Source of the DNA: Heterocephalus glaber | Lineage: Eukaryota; Chordata; Mammalia; Rodentia; Bathyergidae | NCBI RefSeq assembly: GCF_000247695.1 | Contig: NW_004624776.1 | Span: 9,341,114-9,405,113, forward strand | Direction: 5' to 3' | Length of the DNA: 64,000 nt | Part shown: one piece after another, positions 1-12,285 of the stretch | How positions within the stretch are numbered: the stretch's first letter is position 1 | How the letters are laid out: the number at the start of each line of letters is the position of its first letter | Position numbers and translations under genes: made by a program | The notes under the pieces: generated by a model | Seen by the model: only the letters and a program-made list of their open reading frames with translations | Databases searched by the model: none | Told to the model about the DNA's origin: nothing

Positions 1-2359
1 CTCCAGCAGAAAGATATTGGGGTGAAACGTGAGTTCAGCTTCAACATCCCTTGTGCAAATAGAGAGCTGGCTCAGCTGAACAAATGCACCTCGCCCCAGC
101 AGAAGCTGCTCTGCTTGTGAAAAGTGGTACAGCTCATTACACAGTCTCCCAGCCAGAGAGTGAACTTGGAGACCGTGTGTACTGATGATCTTCTCTCAGT
201 CCTGTTATATTTGCTGGTGAAAACAGAGATCCCTAATTGGATGGCAAATTTGAGTTACATCAAAAGCTACAGATTTAGCAGCTCAGCGAAAGATGAATTG
301 GGATACTGCCTGACCTCAGTTGAGGCTGCAATCGAATATATTCGGCAAGGAAGCCTTTCCATTAAACCACCCGAGTCAGAGGGCTTTGATGACAGACTGT
401 TTCTTAAGCAGAGGATGAGCTTACTGTCTCAGATGACCTCAACTCCTACTGACTGACTCTTTAAGCACATCGCTTCAGGTAACCAGAAGGAAGTGGAAAG
501 ACTTCTGAGCCAAGAAGACCATGACAAAGACGCTGTCCAAAAGATGTGTCACCCACTATGCTTCTGTGATGACTGTGAGAAACTGGTCTCTGGGAGGCTG
601 AATAATCCATCCATTGTCACTCCGTTCTCCAGAGATGACAGGGAGCACATGCCTCTCCATGTGGCTGCTCTCTGTGGGCAGGCGTCCCTCATCGACCTCC
701 TGGTTTCCAAGGGTGCCGTGGTGAATGCCATGGACTATCACGGCTCCACTCCGCTTCACCTGGCATGTCAGAGGGGCTACCAGAGCGTGACTCTGCTGCT
801 GCACTACAAGGCCAGTGTTGAGGTACACGACAACAACGGCAACACCCCCCTGCACCAGGCCTGCACCTACGGGCACGAAGATTGTGTGAAGGCTTTGGCC
901 TACTATGATGTGCAGTCCTGCAGACTGGATATTGGCAGAGAGAAAGGAGACACACCCCTTCACATAGCTGCACGCTGGGGTTACCAAGGCATCTTAGAGA
1001 CATTGCTGCAGAATGGGCCACCCACAGAAATCCAAAACAGGCGGAAAGAGACGGTGCTCAAGTGTGTGTTAAACTCAAAGATCCTGTCCATAATGGAAGC
1101 CCATCATCTGTCCTTTGAAAGGAGGCCAAAGCCTCCTGAGGTCCCTGCACTGTCCCCTCAACACTCTGAGGATTCTATCATCCAGGGCTCCTCCACCTCC
1201 AGCTTCTCCTCTGTGTTGGTGAGCTCTAAACAAAAGGACCCCAAGAAGGACTACAGAGAGGTGCGCTACCTTTTGGAGTGGACAGAGGAGGACCTGGACG
1301 AAGTGGAGGATGCTGTCAGTGCAGTGGACCTTGGATTCTGTCATCCCCTGTGCCAGTGCCCCAAACGTGCTCCAGCCCAAAAGAAGCTGGCAAAGATTCC
1401 TGCCAGTGGGCTGGGGGTGAATGTGACCAACTGGGATGGCTCCTCCCCGCTGCACATGGCTGCCCTGCACGGTCGAGCAGACCTTGTCCCCCTCCTGTTG
1501 AAGCACGGTGCCAACCCGAGTGCCAGGAACATAAACCAAGCCGTGCCCCTCCACCTGGCCTGCCAGAAGGGCCACCTTCAGGTGGTGAAGTACCTACTGG
1601 ATTCTAACACAAAACCCAATAAAAAGGACATAAGTGGGAACACACCCCTCATATACACCTGCTCTGGGGGCCATCACGAGGTTGCAGCGCTGCTGTTGCA
1701 GCATAGTGCCTCCATTAATGCTTCTAACAACACAGCCCTGCACGAAGCCGTGATAGAAAAGCACATCTTCGTGGTGGAGCTGCTTCTGCTTCACAGGGTG
1801 TCGGTGCACATCCTGAACAAGCGGCAGCGCACAGCTATGGACTGCACAGAACAGAATTCAAAAATAATGGAGTTACTTAAAGTAGTACCAAGTTGTGTTG
1901 CCTCATTAGATGATGCTGCTGAAACAGAGCACAAGGAGTATGTGACTGTCAAGATCAGGAAAAAGTGGAACTCAAAAATGTATGATCTACCAGATGAGCC
2001 TTTTACAAGACAGTTTTACTTTGTTCCCTCAGTTGGTCCATTTAAGGGAAGGACTTCAAGGGAGATTATAGCAAGAGATAGAAGTGTCCCTAATTTTACA
2101 GAAGGTTGTTTGCATGAGCCAGAGAGGCAAAGAGGCACACAGAACCAGTCGCCTGCCAGAGCAGAGCAGACTGCAGACGGCTGATGAGGGAAGTGATGAC
2201 CTGCCTGAAGAGAGGCCCGGACGGAAGCAGTCGGCTCCCAGGAACCGGCGAATGCTCTGCAGGCACACTGTTGATGTCGTGGTTGTCCCCAAGGACCCAG
2301 AGACTGCCGGTAGCCTAACACCCTCCCAGGAGGCCACTATATCCCAGCCTCAACAGTAA

Positions 2360-3494
2360 TGGGGTTAAATTTGCTGCCAGCAAGTGAGCATGTGAGATGA
2401 CACTCAGCATGAATTCAGCTTACACCTAAGTATATTTGAAATAACTGGCTTGAGAGGCTGTCTTCAGAAGGTTCCCAGAAACTTTTCTGTGGCTAAAAGA
2501 ATGAGTGCAACAAAAACATTTCACCATCTCTCTCCTCTTCAAAGCTAATGAATACACTTGAAAAGGAATGGAGAGAAATTCGGTAAGTGTCCAGCTCCTT
2601 CATCTGAGGTGTGTCTCTAAGTATTGGAATTTCCTGGCTGCAGGTAGAGGGTTCACTGTCAGATTCCGTCCTCCTACCCCAAGGTGCTCATCTCTGTGAT
2701 AAATTAGCAAAGCATATGCAAAGAGAATCCCTTCATCTGGGATAAGCCAAAGAGAAGAAACTTAGGTTTCATGGTACCATGGAGGCCAGGCAGAAAGGTC
2801 ACATCGAAATGAAGAAATAAGTGGAACCCAGAAAATGTTCCTTTGCAAAGCAGCACTTGAACCATTCTGATGTTCATCTTAGCACACGTAAGAGCTGTTC
2901 TCTTCCAGCAGACATTGGCCACTGCGTGTATGCACCTATAACAGTGTTCCCAGAAATATACCTTTCCGTTAAGAACCTCCTCCCTTAAGGGCAGAGGACA
3001 GCAGTCAGCAGCAGGGTACTTGCCTAGGACGAGCGAGGCCCTGGGTTCAATCCCTTGCACCACCAAAAAAATAAAATTTAATAAAGAACCTTTTAAAGGT
3101 CACACCTAATGAATGGATGGTTACTAGAGGGTAGATTTGGCACATCTTTCCTTAAGTCTTTTGATTCAAATTCAAAACTTACAGCACAAACCAGGTCAAT
3201 GTTTAAGTTAGAATTTATTGCCATGCATTACTTTTTATAAATTTCTATAGATTATACTGTTAGTTTTTTATGTTTTTGGCCTACAGCTACAAACATGGGT
3301 TTGTCCTTGGTACATTTTCAAATAACTTTGTAATAGGGAAATGGTTTTGTGCACATTCTTGGAAATACTCGTGTATGTATAGAAGGCAGGGATCGGTTAT
3401 TTTTCTACAAGATAATTTATGATTTCTAATTTTCTAATGTGCCTTGGGTATGTGTCAAACGATGGAAACGAAACAGTAAACTTTATGATTCTTG
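2360..3494 (+). other. Retrocopied 3' UTR of ANKRD27
   Basis: This non-coding stretch joins the ANKRD27 stop codon to the terminal A-tract with no break, so I infer that it is the parental 3' UTR. It is interrupted by an ID SINE at 2979-3083. No canonical AATAAA lies in the last 30 bases before the A-tract; a weak AGTAAA variant occurs near 3475. Confidence 0.7.
2979..3083 (+). mobile_element. ID-type tRNA-derived SINE in the retrocopy 3' UTR
   Basis: The core gggtacttgcctagg followed by gccctgggttcaatccc is an ID/tRNA-like A-to-B-box arrangement, with an A-rich tail. An 8-bp direct repeat aagaacct flanks it (2971-2978 and 3084-3091). The left part is degenerate. Confidence 0.8.
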
Positions 3495-3506
3495 AAAAAA
3501 AAAAAA

Positions 3507-4929
3507 AGAAAGCACTCATTATCTTCAGTGTATACAATTTTTCTAATATTTAAAGAAGTTATTCTTTCTACATGATTTTTCACAAGGTGAACTAAATCTA
3601 AAGGAAAACAGAACCATACCTAGTGCTCAGTGACTCTGGTTTGGTTAGCTTGGAATAGGTGGCTGTTTGACACGTACAAAATTATTCTTACAACATGGCC
3701 AAAACTGAACCTCCAGATGCCAAAGGAACCAAAACTCTCCCACATATATACAACCAACATGCACTCACCTGTGCAAAAACATTCCATAAAATGTGTCAGT
3801 TTAACACTGAAAAATTTTCACACTCACCAGATACAATGTCGGTATCTACTGGTTGAATAGACATATCAACAGCATTTACGGCATGAAAGGGATCTGGACA
3901 TTCTTAATCGCTCCATCTATCATTTTTTATTTCATCATGTAGTATATGCAAGCAGATAAAAATCCGTGTTTCACTTCATTTATACTGTATGTTTTTCTTG
4001 AACCTTGTCTTATTTTCCATCCAGGCTCTTCTTGTTCAAGAATGTGCAATATGAGATACCTAAGGCGATTTAATAGTTCTCTCATCTGGAGAGCAAATTC
4101 ACAAGGTCCAATGTGCATTTCATGGGACTGAAATTTTCTTTTTATCCTTAAATACCTATTTAAGAATCTTTTCTGTTTGAACAGTATTGCAACAGTAGTC
4201 TGGCATCTCCCGTAATTGAAATGACAGACTTGTGCATCTTTAGCTCGCACTTTAGTTTTGCTCTTTCTTCTTGCATCACTGCCTTGAGGAAGGCAGGGCA
4301 GGAGAGCCACTGGATAGGGGATAATTGAGAAACCCAGAAGGAAGCAATGGAGTACAGATGGCTTCTTACCCTCCTCTGTTGTATCCCATCATGGAGATCT
4401 TATTATCCAAATCTCCCCTTCCATCCTTCCCTTAATGTATTTCACTTTTGCTCCCCACATTTTCCTTTAACACAGGATATTTTCTACCTCTGTCCAGAAA
4501 GAATTGGAATCGTCATACTTATAATCCATGAAAGATATCTTAAACAAAATATTAACTTACATTTACTCTGCTATTCTTATACATGAAAGATGATGGCTCT
4601 GTCCTCTGTCACTTTGGATGATTTATTCCATCTTCTATGATCTGGTATTATGATTAAGTCTATGAACTTATAAGAACAATCAATTAGGAACAGAAATGAT
4701 CTATGGTTTTAGAAAAACTTTCCCAGTCCTAACTCCTATACAAAGATTTAAAGGGATGGAATATAAGACCTTCATTAGTTCTAATCATCCATCCAGGACC
4801 CTAAAGTTCCTAGGCATTCATGTGGGACACCACCACAAGGAGAAATAAATGCTTGTCATTATAAATCTTAGATATGTTCTGATAAAAAGAATTACATCTT
4901 TTAGAAAATCCAACTTATAATACAGTCTA
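3507..4929. other. Unassigned intronic sequence
   Basis: AT-rich sequence with no recognised repeat. The longest open frame is 127 codons on the minus strand (3927-4310), which is the MTUS1 strand. It is preceded by a pyrimidine-rich acceptor-like stretch ending ctatccag (on the minus strand, just above 4310) but lacks a good donor. I do not recognise its product and do not call it an exon. Confidence 0.5.
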
Positions 4930-5144
4930 GAATTGAGTTGTTCAATAGGGGAGCCACTGGCCAAATGTTATTAAAATTAAATTAATTATTAAAATTAAAT
5001 GAGATCTAGGACTCAGTTCTTTGGTGACACCTGATACATGTCAATGTCTCAGTAGCCCATGTGACTAGTGGTTACTATATCAAGAATGCAGATATAGAAT
5101 ATTTCATCATCACGGGAAGTTCTGTTAGGCTCAGCTGATCTGGA
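4930..5144 (+). mobile_element. Old hAT-type non-autonomous DNA transposon remnant
   Basis: The phrases agtagcccatgtgactagtgg and gaatatttcatcatcacgg match, from memory, the end of a common mammalian hAT-group MER element (tagccacatgtggctagtgg, then aacatttccatcatc). The body is decayed and AT-rich, and the family name is not assigned. Confidence 0.5.
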
Positions 5145-6065
5145 GACAGACAAGGGCCCTATTATAAATCAGTGAGTTAAAAAAATGTCTTACTTGGTAA
5201 TGATCACTAAGAACTTAAATTTTAATGGTGCACTGTCTGTAGTTGTGCATTCCCTTGAGCCAAGTGGACATTGTTGTCATAAAACCCAGAAATTTCCAAT
5301 TGTTCTTCATGGTGTTGCTCACAAAAATTGGTCCAGCTGGATGGAAGAGAGAAGAAAGGCAAAGACAGGACTCAGAGGTCCCTGCAGCCAGTATAGCTGG
5401 GTATCACTTTACTAGAAACTCCTAAGAAACATTATATGTTCATTCTGAACCTTGAATTGCTATAACTTACAGAATATTGGGGTAATGACTAGAAAGAAGT
5501 GTGATCCGTTGCATCATTAGGGACAGTACTAAGTATGTTGAATTGTTTCTAATATAAAACTACGTTCTCCAACCTCAACTCAGTCTTCTGAGCAATGCTA
5601 CAATTCTCCATGCTGACTTGAAGTGTATTGCTCAAAGCAACCATTATACACCTTTTACTTAATGCAGTCCCACACCTGACTCATTCATGTTTGCTCTTTG
5701 CAATGACCCTACTTTTTAATTACTTTGGACAAATGAGGCCACCTAATATGAGAGCTTTGAGTTCTTTCCCTTCTGTCTAAAAGTGGCCATCTGTGCCACT
5801 CACATATTTTATTTCATTCCCTCCTATTTGCTCTATCTACTATCCTTACTTGCTTTCATATTCAATCTCCCCATCACATCTGGATCATACCTCAAAGTAT
5901 AAGCATTATTATGCATGCTTTAAAAGTTTTTTACAAAACCAAACTTAGAACAAAACAACTTTCCCTCTTATTCTACGGACTCCTCTATGGCCCTTCTGTT
6001 CCTCCACCAATCTTTTCAACTGCAGTCTATACTCTTTCCCATCACTTTCTTTATCTCCTTATAAT
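5145..6065. other. Unassigned intronic sequence
   Basis: No recognised gene or repeat. Two overlapping short open frames at 5185-5425 have no coding signature. The pyrimidine-rich stretch 5770-6060 directly precedes the L1 insertion. Confidence 0.5.
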
Positions 6066-6080
6066 ATGCTTTCTGCCTTT

Positions 6081-7429
6081 GATGACATGATACTCTACAT
6101 AGAAGACCTCAAAGACTCCACCAAAAGACTTCTAGATTTAATAACTAAATTCAGTTGCACAGCTGGATACAAAGTCAACACTCAAAAATCAATAGCATTC
6201 CTGTATAAAATAACAAACTTACTGAGAAAGAAATCAGGGAAACCACATCTTTTACAATAGGATCCAAAAAATGAAATATCAGAAATCAATCTAACAAAGG
6301 AAGTAAAAGATCTCTACATTGAAAACTACAGTACTCTGAAAAAAGAGATCAAAGAGAATATCAGAAAATGGAAAGACATCCCTTGTTCATGGGTAGGAAG
6401 AACCAACATTGTGAAAATGGCCGTACTCCCAAAATTGTTATACAGATTTAAGGTGATCCCAATCAAAATACCAATGGCATACCTCACAAAACTACAGAAA
6501 ATATTCCTAAAATACATGTGGAACCAGAAGAGACCAAGAATAGCAAAAGCAATTCTAGGCAACAAAGACATGAGAGGAGGTATCACAATCCCCAACTTGA
6601 AATTACACTACAAATCCACTGTGATAAAAACAGCATGGTACTAGCAAAAGAATAGACCTGAGGATCAGTGAAACAGATTAGAAGATGCAGAAACAACTCC
6701 AGACATACTCAGCCACATGTCTTTGACAAAGGAGCCAAACACCTTCACTATAAGAAAGATACCCTCTTTAATAAATGGTGCTGGAAAAACTGGCTTTTAA
6801 CTTGCCAAAGATTTAAACTAGACCTATATCTTTCAACATGCACTAAAGTCAAAATGGATCAAAGATCTAAATATTAAAACAGAAACACTAAATCTGCTGG
6901 AAGATAGAACAGGTAGAACTCTTGAAGACACTAGCATAGGAAAAGACTTTATGAACAAAACCTCAATTGTCCAGGAACTAGCACAAAGAATCAACAACTG
7001 GGAACTCATCTTATTAAAAAGTTTTTGCACAACAAAAGAAATCACCAACAAAGAGACAACCAAAAGAGTGAAAAAAAAAATTTTGCCAGCTGTTCCTCAG
7101 ACAAAAGACTGATATCTAGAGTATTTAAAGAACTGAAAAAATTCAAACCCCCCAAATTTAAAGACACAATCCAAAAATGGGCATCTGAGATGATACTTCT
7201 CAGATGAAGAAGTACAAATGGAAAATAAGTATATGAAAAAATGTTTAACATCATTGGTCATTTGAGAGATGCAAATTAAAACAATGTTGAGATTCTATCT
7301 CACTTCCGAAAGAATGGCTGTCATCAAGGAATCAATAACAAATGCTGAAGAGGCTTGGGAAAAAAGGAAGCCTTCTTCACTGTTGGTGGGAGTGTAGACT
7401 GACACAGCGACTGTGGAAAGCAGTGTGGC

Positions 7430-7464
<35 letters not shown>

Positions 7465-8080
7465 TAATTAGAGGTTCTATTTGACTCAGACAGCCCTCTT
7501 CTCAGTATCTTCCTGAAGAATTAAAAGCATCATACCACAGTGATATATGCACATCCATGTTCACAGCAGCACAGTCTGTAATAAACTAAATCTTGGAAAC
7601 AACCCAAATGCCCATCAACCGATGAATAAAGGTGTAGTTTTTTTATACAATGGAGTACTACTCAACCATTAAGATGGATAAACTTGTGACATTTCTAGGT
7701 AAAAGGATGTACCTTGAGACTATACTCTTAAGTGAAATAAATAGGGCACACATGTGTAAACATTGCATTGTTTCTCTGGTGTAAGAAACGGAAAGTGTAA
7801 ATAAGGACCAAAATGTATAATAGAGATTGTGAAATGGAAAGAAAATGTTCAAATAGGAAGTGGCACAAGGGAGGAAGGGAAAAGAAAAAGAAATGAGAAG
7901 AGAAAGATAAAATGGAAACAAAGCTCTTGTAGGAAGCCAAAGAGGGATAAAAGGGAGAGATGGGGAATGGGAAAAAATAAGAATCAAGATGTATTATGTA
8001 CAGCTACAAATTCCATATGATGAATATGATCATTATGTATCTCTAAACTGTTCAAATAAACTTAATTAATGATTTAAAAA
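6081..8080 (+). mobile_element. 5'-truncated LINE-1 (ORF2 RT core to 3' end)
   Basis: The element starts inside the reverse-transcriptase catalytic motif of ORF2 (DDMILYIED at the left end), runs through the RT thumb and C-terminal region (to about 7760) and the purine-rich 3' UTR, and ends near aataaacttaat. A 15-bp target-site duplication with one mismatch flanks it: atgctttctgccttt (6066-6080) and atgctttctcccttt (8081-8095). The reading frame is broken many times. This is classic target-primed insertion with 5' truncation. It is antisense to MTUS1. Confidence 0.93.
7434..7463 (+). repeat. (CA)n microsatellite within L1
   Basis: About 15 uninterrupted CA units sit inside the ORF2 3' part of the L1, where the other L1 copies here have no such run. 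It therefore expanded after or during insertion. Confidence 0.9.
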
Positions 8081-8095
8081 ATGCTTTCTCCCTTT

Positions 8096-8649
8096 ATGCA
8101 TTTTGTTCAAACTCACAGCTAAAGGAAGGAATCTCCTATTCATGACATCTGTAGACCCATTTTTCTCCTTTTCCTCTTTTCACCTCATCTCTGTTCTGGT
8201 CCTGAACCAATATGCCCCACATTAGGCAGAGTGCAGAGGCAAGTAAATAATTTCCAAATATCTCGCATCCCTGCATTTCATAGAAAAAGGCTAGCACAGT
8301 AAAATCTTTGGGCTGTTCTCCATTAGTGTTCTGAAATTTCATCTCATTATAACAAGGAAAGAATAAAAGTAATATTTGGCTCAGAAGGAAAGCATCTGTA
8401 ATTTTAGTAGAACTATGATCTCTGTTTCTGTTCTCCAACCTACTTTACCCACCATTATCCTATGACATTTTCTCTAATATAATTCTGATTATTCCTCATT
8501 TGAGACTATAATGATTCCACATGTTTTATAGAATGAAGTCATAGAATTCTAGTTCTTGAGAACCAAAACTCAATTCATTTAATGTAATCTCTCCCAACTT
8601 TATAATCAATATCTGTACTACTCAGCATTTTATTAGTGTACACAAAGAA
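8096..8649. other. Unassigned intronic sequence
   Basis: No gene or repeat recognised. A 100-codon minus-strand open frame (8136-8438) has no recognisable domain or splice context. Confidence 0.5.
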
Positions 8650-8986
8650 CTTAAAAGAAAAAATGTTTTATTTGAGATCACAGTTTAAGTGGATGCAATC
8701 TATGGCCATGTGGCCCTATTGCCTTTAGGTCTGTGGCATCATGTTGTGAGTACATGGTGGAGGAGACCTTCACCTCATGGAGACCAGAAAATAAAGAGAG
8801 ACAGAAAGGGGCTGGGATCCCAATATCCCCTTCAAGGGCACACCTCAAATGACCTAACTTCCTTTCAGCAGACCACCACCTCTTAACAGTTCTACCACCT
8901 CCTAATAGCACCAAAGGCTGATGGCTAAGCCATTAACGCATGTGTTTTAGGGGGACATTTGTCCAAACGATAGCAATTGGAGTCCA
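8650..8986 (-). mobile_element. MaLR-type LTR (ERVL-MaLR), antisense
   Basis: Read on the minus strand it has the usual MaLR order: ggtggtagaactgtt, then the cccttgaaggggatattggga block, then the atgaggtgaaggtctcc block and the T-rich end. The same repeat family recurs at 10195 and 42552. No duplication was resolved. Confidence 0.7.
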
Positions 8987-10194
8987 GTGAGGTTGAACTG
9001 ACTTCCCAAAAATTACCCCATTACTATAAATTCTGGTTTTGAAGTATGCTATGGATGCAAATATGTCATGTTTCTGATTTTTAACTCAAGCCTCATGGGG
9101 GGCAATGTGATTTCTAACATTTTCATCCAAATACTTGAGTTATAGAGGATAAAGGCAGATATGATTACATATACGATAAGTATTTTCACTTACAAGCGAT
9201 AATAAATAATACTCAGAAAAATCATGTTCTCTTTTGTAAATGTGTATTAAAAAGTAAAGAAAAACAACTGAATGTACGGAAATTACTGGGAAAATTAACA
9301 GCAAGATTCAATGAAAATAATTCTATTTTTTCCTAATAAAGAATACTTTAAATCACATAATTATAGATTCCATGGAACTAGATACATAAATCCATCAGTG
9401 ACATCTGTCCGACTTCCACATTTCCAGAGAAAATTAGAAGTTTATTTTGTATTTTGTTCTCACTCTTCTCTTTCCCTCACCCACTCAAACTGGATTGAGA
9501 CATTTGACAATACAAACTCCAGTACAATGAAAATTAAAGTCTAGCAAAGTGAGAAGCTGTGCAAAGTCATTTACATACTGTGAAATCAAATGTTCCCATT
9601 TCTTTTCCAGCACACATTGCAAAAGCATAGAAATAAAATCAGATCCAACTCTTAGTTCTATTTTGAGCAGAGGTTTTAAATGCCATCAGCTTAGATTAAT
9701 GTGCTATGTATTAGTCACCTTGCATAAATGTTTCATTTAAAGGAACTCAATTGAATGTTTTTCCTTAAATGATAATATGCTAAAGAGCTGGCAGAATACT
9801 CTCAGATAAAGAAATCAAAACATGACTTTCTTGCTTGTATTTATAAATATCCAAACAACTACAAGATTATAGCCTAAAACTAACAGATTCCTATGAAAAT
9901 AACTCATCAACTTTTATCTTCATGTCCCATAAATAATATTTGTTTTAGTCTATCACTCAAAAAGCCATTAATTATATATGTGATAGATGACTGTAAAACT
10001 TTAGAACTGGAATGGTCACCTAAGTCAGCTCTCTGACTTATATGTTATCATTACCACTTTTTAACACCTGCCAGACATTATTCATCCAACCTGACTATAT
10101 TTCCAACACTGCTTTTGAATACTCAACATTGAATTTTATACACAGAGCCAATGGATGGAAATAGTCTCACAAAGAGTGTTTTTATTATGCAAAG
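8987..10194. other. Unassigned intronic sequence with a possible MIR-like scrap
   Basis: Mostly AT-rich with no gene. Around 9995-10060 the phrase tagaactggaatggtcacctaa resembles a decayed ancient SINE (MIR-like) motif, which is weak support only. Confidence 0.4.
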
Positions 10195-12085
10195 TCTTTG
10201 TATCAGTTCCTTTCTTTTGCTAGGCCAAAATACCCAAAAACTGCAATTAGAGGAGAGGCCTGTCATGGTTCACAATTTCAGTGGGCTCAGTCCATGATCA
10301 GCAGGCTTCAGGGAGAAATGGTATGATAAAACAGCTGTGGCCAGAAAGCAAAGAGAGAAGTGAGAAGCTGAAAACAAGAATACAACCTTCCAGGTCACAG
10401 CCCCAGTAATCCACCTCTTCCAACCTGGCCCCACCTCCTAACAGTATATTCAGCTACTAACCTCACCAACACATGGATACACTGATTAGTATAAAGTCAA
10501 CATGATTCAATCACCTTCCAAACACATAAGAGTTTTGGGGAACATTTTAGATTAAACCATAATATTCTGGCACTAGCTTTAAAAAGGTTAATGTACATCT
10601 CATAATGTAAAATGTACTTAGTTTATCTCTAAGAGTTGCCAAAGTCTTAATAGTTCCAGTGTTACTGGAAAGTCCAGTCCAAAGTCTCCTCTGAACCTCA
10701 AGACAAACTCTTAAATATGAGTCCCTGAAAAAAATCAAAAAGAAAGTTAAATACTTCCAATATACAATGCCACAAGGATAAACATTCCCATTCTAAAAGG
10801 GAAAAATAGCAGAATACAAAGGAATTAAGTCAAAGCATGACTGAAAACCAATAGGACAAACATCAAATCCTGCAGGTGCATGTTTAGAGCCTGAAAAGGC
10901 TATGGCAAGATGAGCGCTCCAATGGCTTGAGTGGCCCTGTCCCCACTGCACTGCTAGTTGTAGTGCATATGGCCTCTCTTAGGCTGGCTACTTGGGCTGG
11001 CTATGCTTACTGCCTGTGGCTATCCTCAGCAGATATTCCATGTTTTTGGCATCTCTAACTTACTGGGGTTTCCACTGCATCTTCAGTTTCACCCTCACAG
11101 CTTCATGCATCATCCTCTCAGAGGCACCTAGCAGGTACTTTAACTCTGTCACATGTTTTCGCCTGGGATAGAGGCTTTTATCTGAAACCTGAGTAGAAAC
11201 TTCCATGACTCCATAACTCTTGAATTCTGCATGCCTGAGAAAATATAATCATGTGGATGAAACTAAAGTCTGCCACTGGCTTGAGCAATAGCCTTGGCTC
11301 CCTTGGCCATGGTTGTAGTGACTTCTGAGTGCTGGGATGGCTGAAGACAATGATATGAATCCTGAGGAACCAATTCAGTAGTAGCCTGTTCTTGAGTAGG
11401 TACCAATGGATTCCTTCTCAAATGAAAGTTTAAAGTTTTGAATGCTTGAGCCTGTGATAGGTGGGGCTTTGCTAGATCCTGAGATGCCCTCAAAACATCA
11501 TTCCTGTTGTCATGATGCAAAGTACTTGGCTTCTTTTTAATGTCAATCTCTTCTACAATCATACTTTCCTTTGCTCCAGTTTTTCAGGTCATTCCATTCT
11601 GGAGAAACTACAAAATTGTCAAATCATTTAGCTCTGCTGTTTGGTCCTGATTCTCACTGTAGATTGGGCTAAAAGCATCCAGCAGTAGCCATGCCACAGC
11701 CTGAACACTGAGATGCTGTGAAATTTCCTCCAGCAGATGAATTAATCTGCTACCCTTCATCTCAGTCTTCCGCAAAGTCTCAGGACATGGGTGAAAATGA
11801 AGGCAAATTTTCTGCCAAAGTATAACACACATGGCCTCTAATTCAACTGCCAATGGACTCCTTTATCCCTCCTGAAAGCTCTTGAGCCTGCTCGTTACTG
11901 TCTGGATCCCAATCAGCCTTCTGGTTTTCTGACATCCAATCAGAACTGCCCATTAAGCAGGAAGACATAGAAAACTAGTACCTAGAGTAGGGCATTTGCT
12001 GTGACTGTACCTGATCCAATCACCTTTTAAATATAGTACATGAGATTTCTGGGGACATTTTAGATATATACCAAAAAGCCTGTTT
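10195..12085 (-). mobile_element. MaLR-like retroelement, LTR plus internal region, antisense
   Basis: 10195-10560 resembles an antisense MaLR/MST LTR (tatcagttcctttcttttgc, then ccccacctcctaacag, then gattcaatcacctt and the final loss of homology after ggggaacattttagatt). A second copy of the same edge motif occurs at 12015-12065 (gatccaatcacctttt, then ggggacattttagata). The sequence between (10570-11950) is more GC-rich than its surroundings and resembles MaLR internal sequence in antisense. Two minus-strand open frames in it (11263-11562 and 11608-11853) are therefore more likely decayed internal retroelement sequence than host exons. Boundaries are approximate. Confidence 0.5.
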
Positions 12086-12104
12086 TTAGCCCACTGATTA
12101 TTCA

Positions 12105-12285
12105 ATTCCATTTAATGTTACCATCAACCTTATTGATGGTTTTAAAACTGTATTTTAATTATTATTAATAGTATTATTATTTTACTATGATGAAAAAAGG
12201 GCATAATGAAGCTAATTATCTTGTCTAAAGTCACAGAGCTGGGAAATGGTAAGGTAGCATCTAAACCCAGGCAATCTTCTTCAGA
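12105..12285 (+). mobile_element. MIR SINE fragment
   Basis: It contains the MIR core in order: ttatcttgtctaaagtcacagagctgg, then the aacccaggcaatctt block, matching the conserved core of an ancient mammalian-wide SINE, with heavy decay. Confidence 0.6.

Larger units (their letters stand above)
1..3506 (+). pseudogene. ANKRD27: Processed pseudogene of ANKRD27 (VARP), 5' part outside window
   Basis: Reading frame 1 gives a nearly continuous ANKRD27-like protein from base 1: the end of the VPS9 (Rab21 GEF) domain up to about 456, then ankyrin repeats (about 640-1070 and 1430-1830) and the C-terminal tail to a stop at 2357-2359. The parent protein is an endosomal Rab21 GEF and Rab32/38, VAMP7 and retromer partner. 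There are no introns and the copy ends in an A-tract at about 3494-3506, so it arose by retrotransposition. Damage: TGA at 118-120 (an Arg codon in my recollection of the parent), TGA at 454-456 (Cys codon), an in-frame loss of about 15 codons near 1263, loss of about 3 codons near 1728 and one Leu codon near 800, and a frameshift near 2145 that moves the tail into frame 2. The first VPS29-binding Cys motif (547-576, CHPLCFCDDC) is intact; the second (1339-1368) has its last Cys changed to Arg. GC content is well above the flanking intron. The parent comparison is from memory. Confidence 0.93.

Noticed and set aside
556..987. Long minus-strand open frames under the ANKRD27 pseudogene (also 689-1021 and 1075-1575)
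   Set aside because: They are antisense shadows of the GC-rich ankyrin-repeat coding sequence and have no splice signals or domains.
7434..7463. Z-DNA or regulatory element at the CA tract
   Set aside because: A plain microsatellite within an L1, without any further support.
11263..11853. Two minus-strand frames considered as MTUS1 exons
   Set aside because: The region is flanked by LTR-like edges on both sides and resembles MaLR internal sequence; it does not match the MTUS1 protein.
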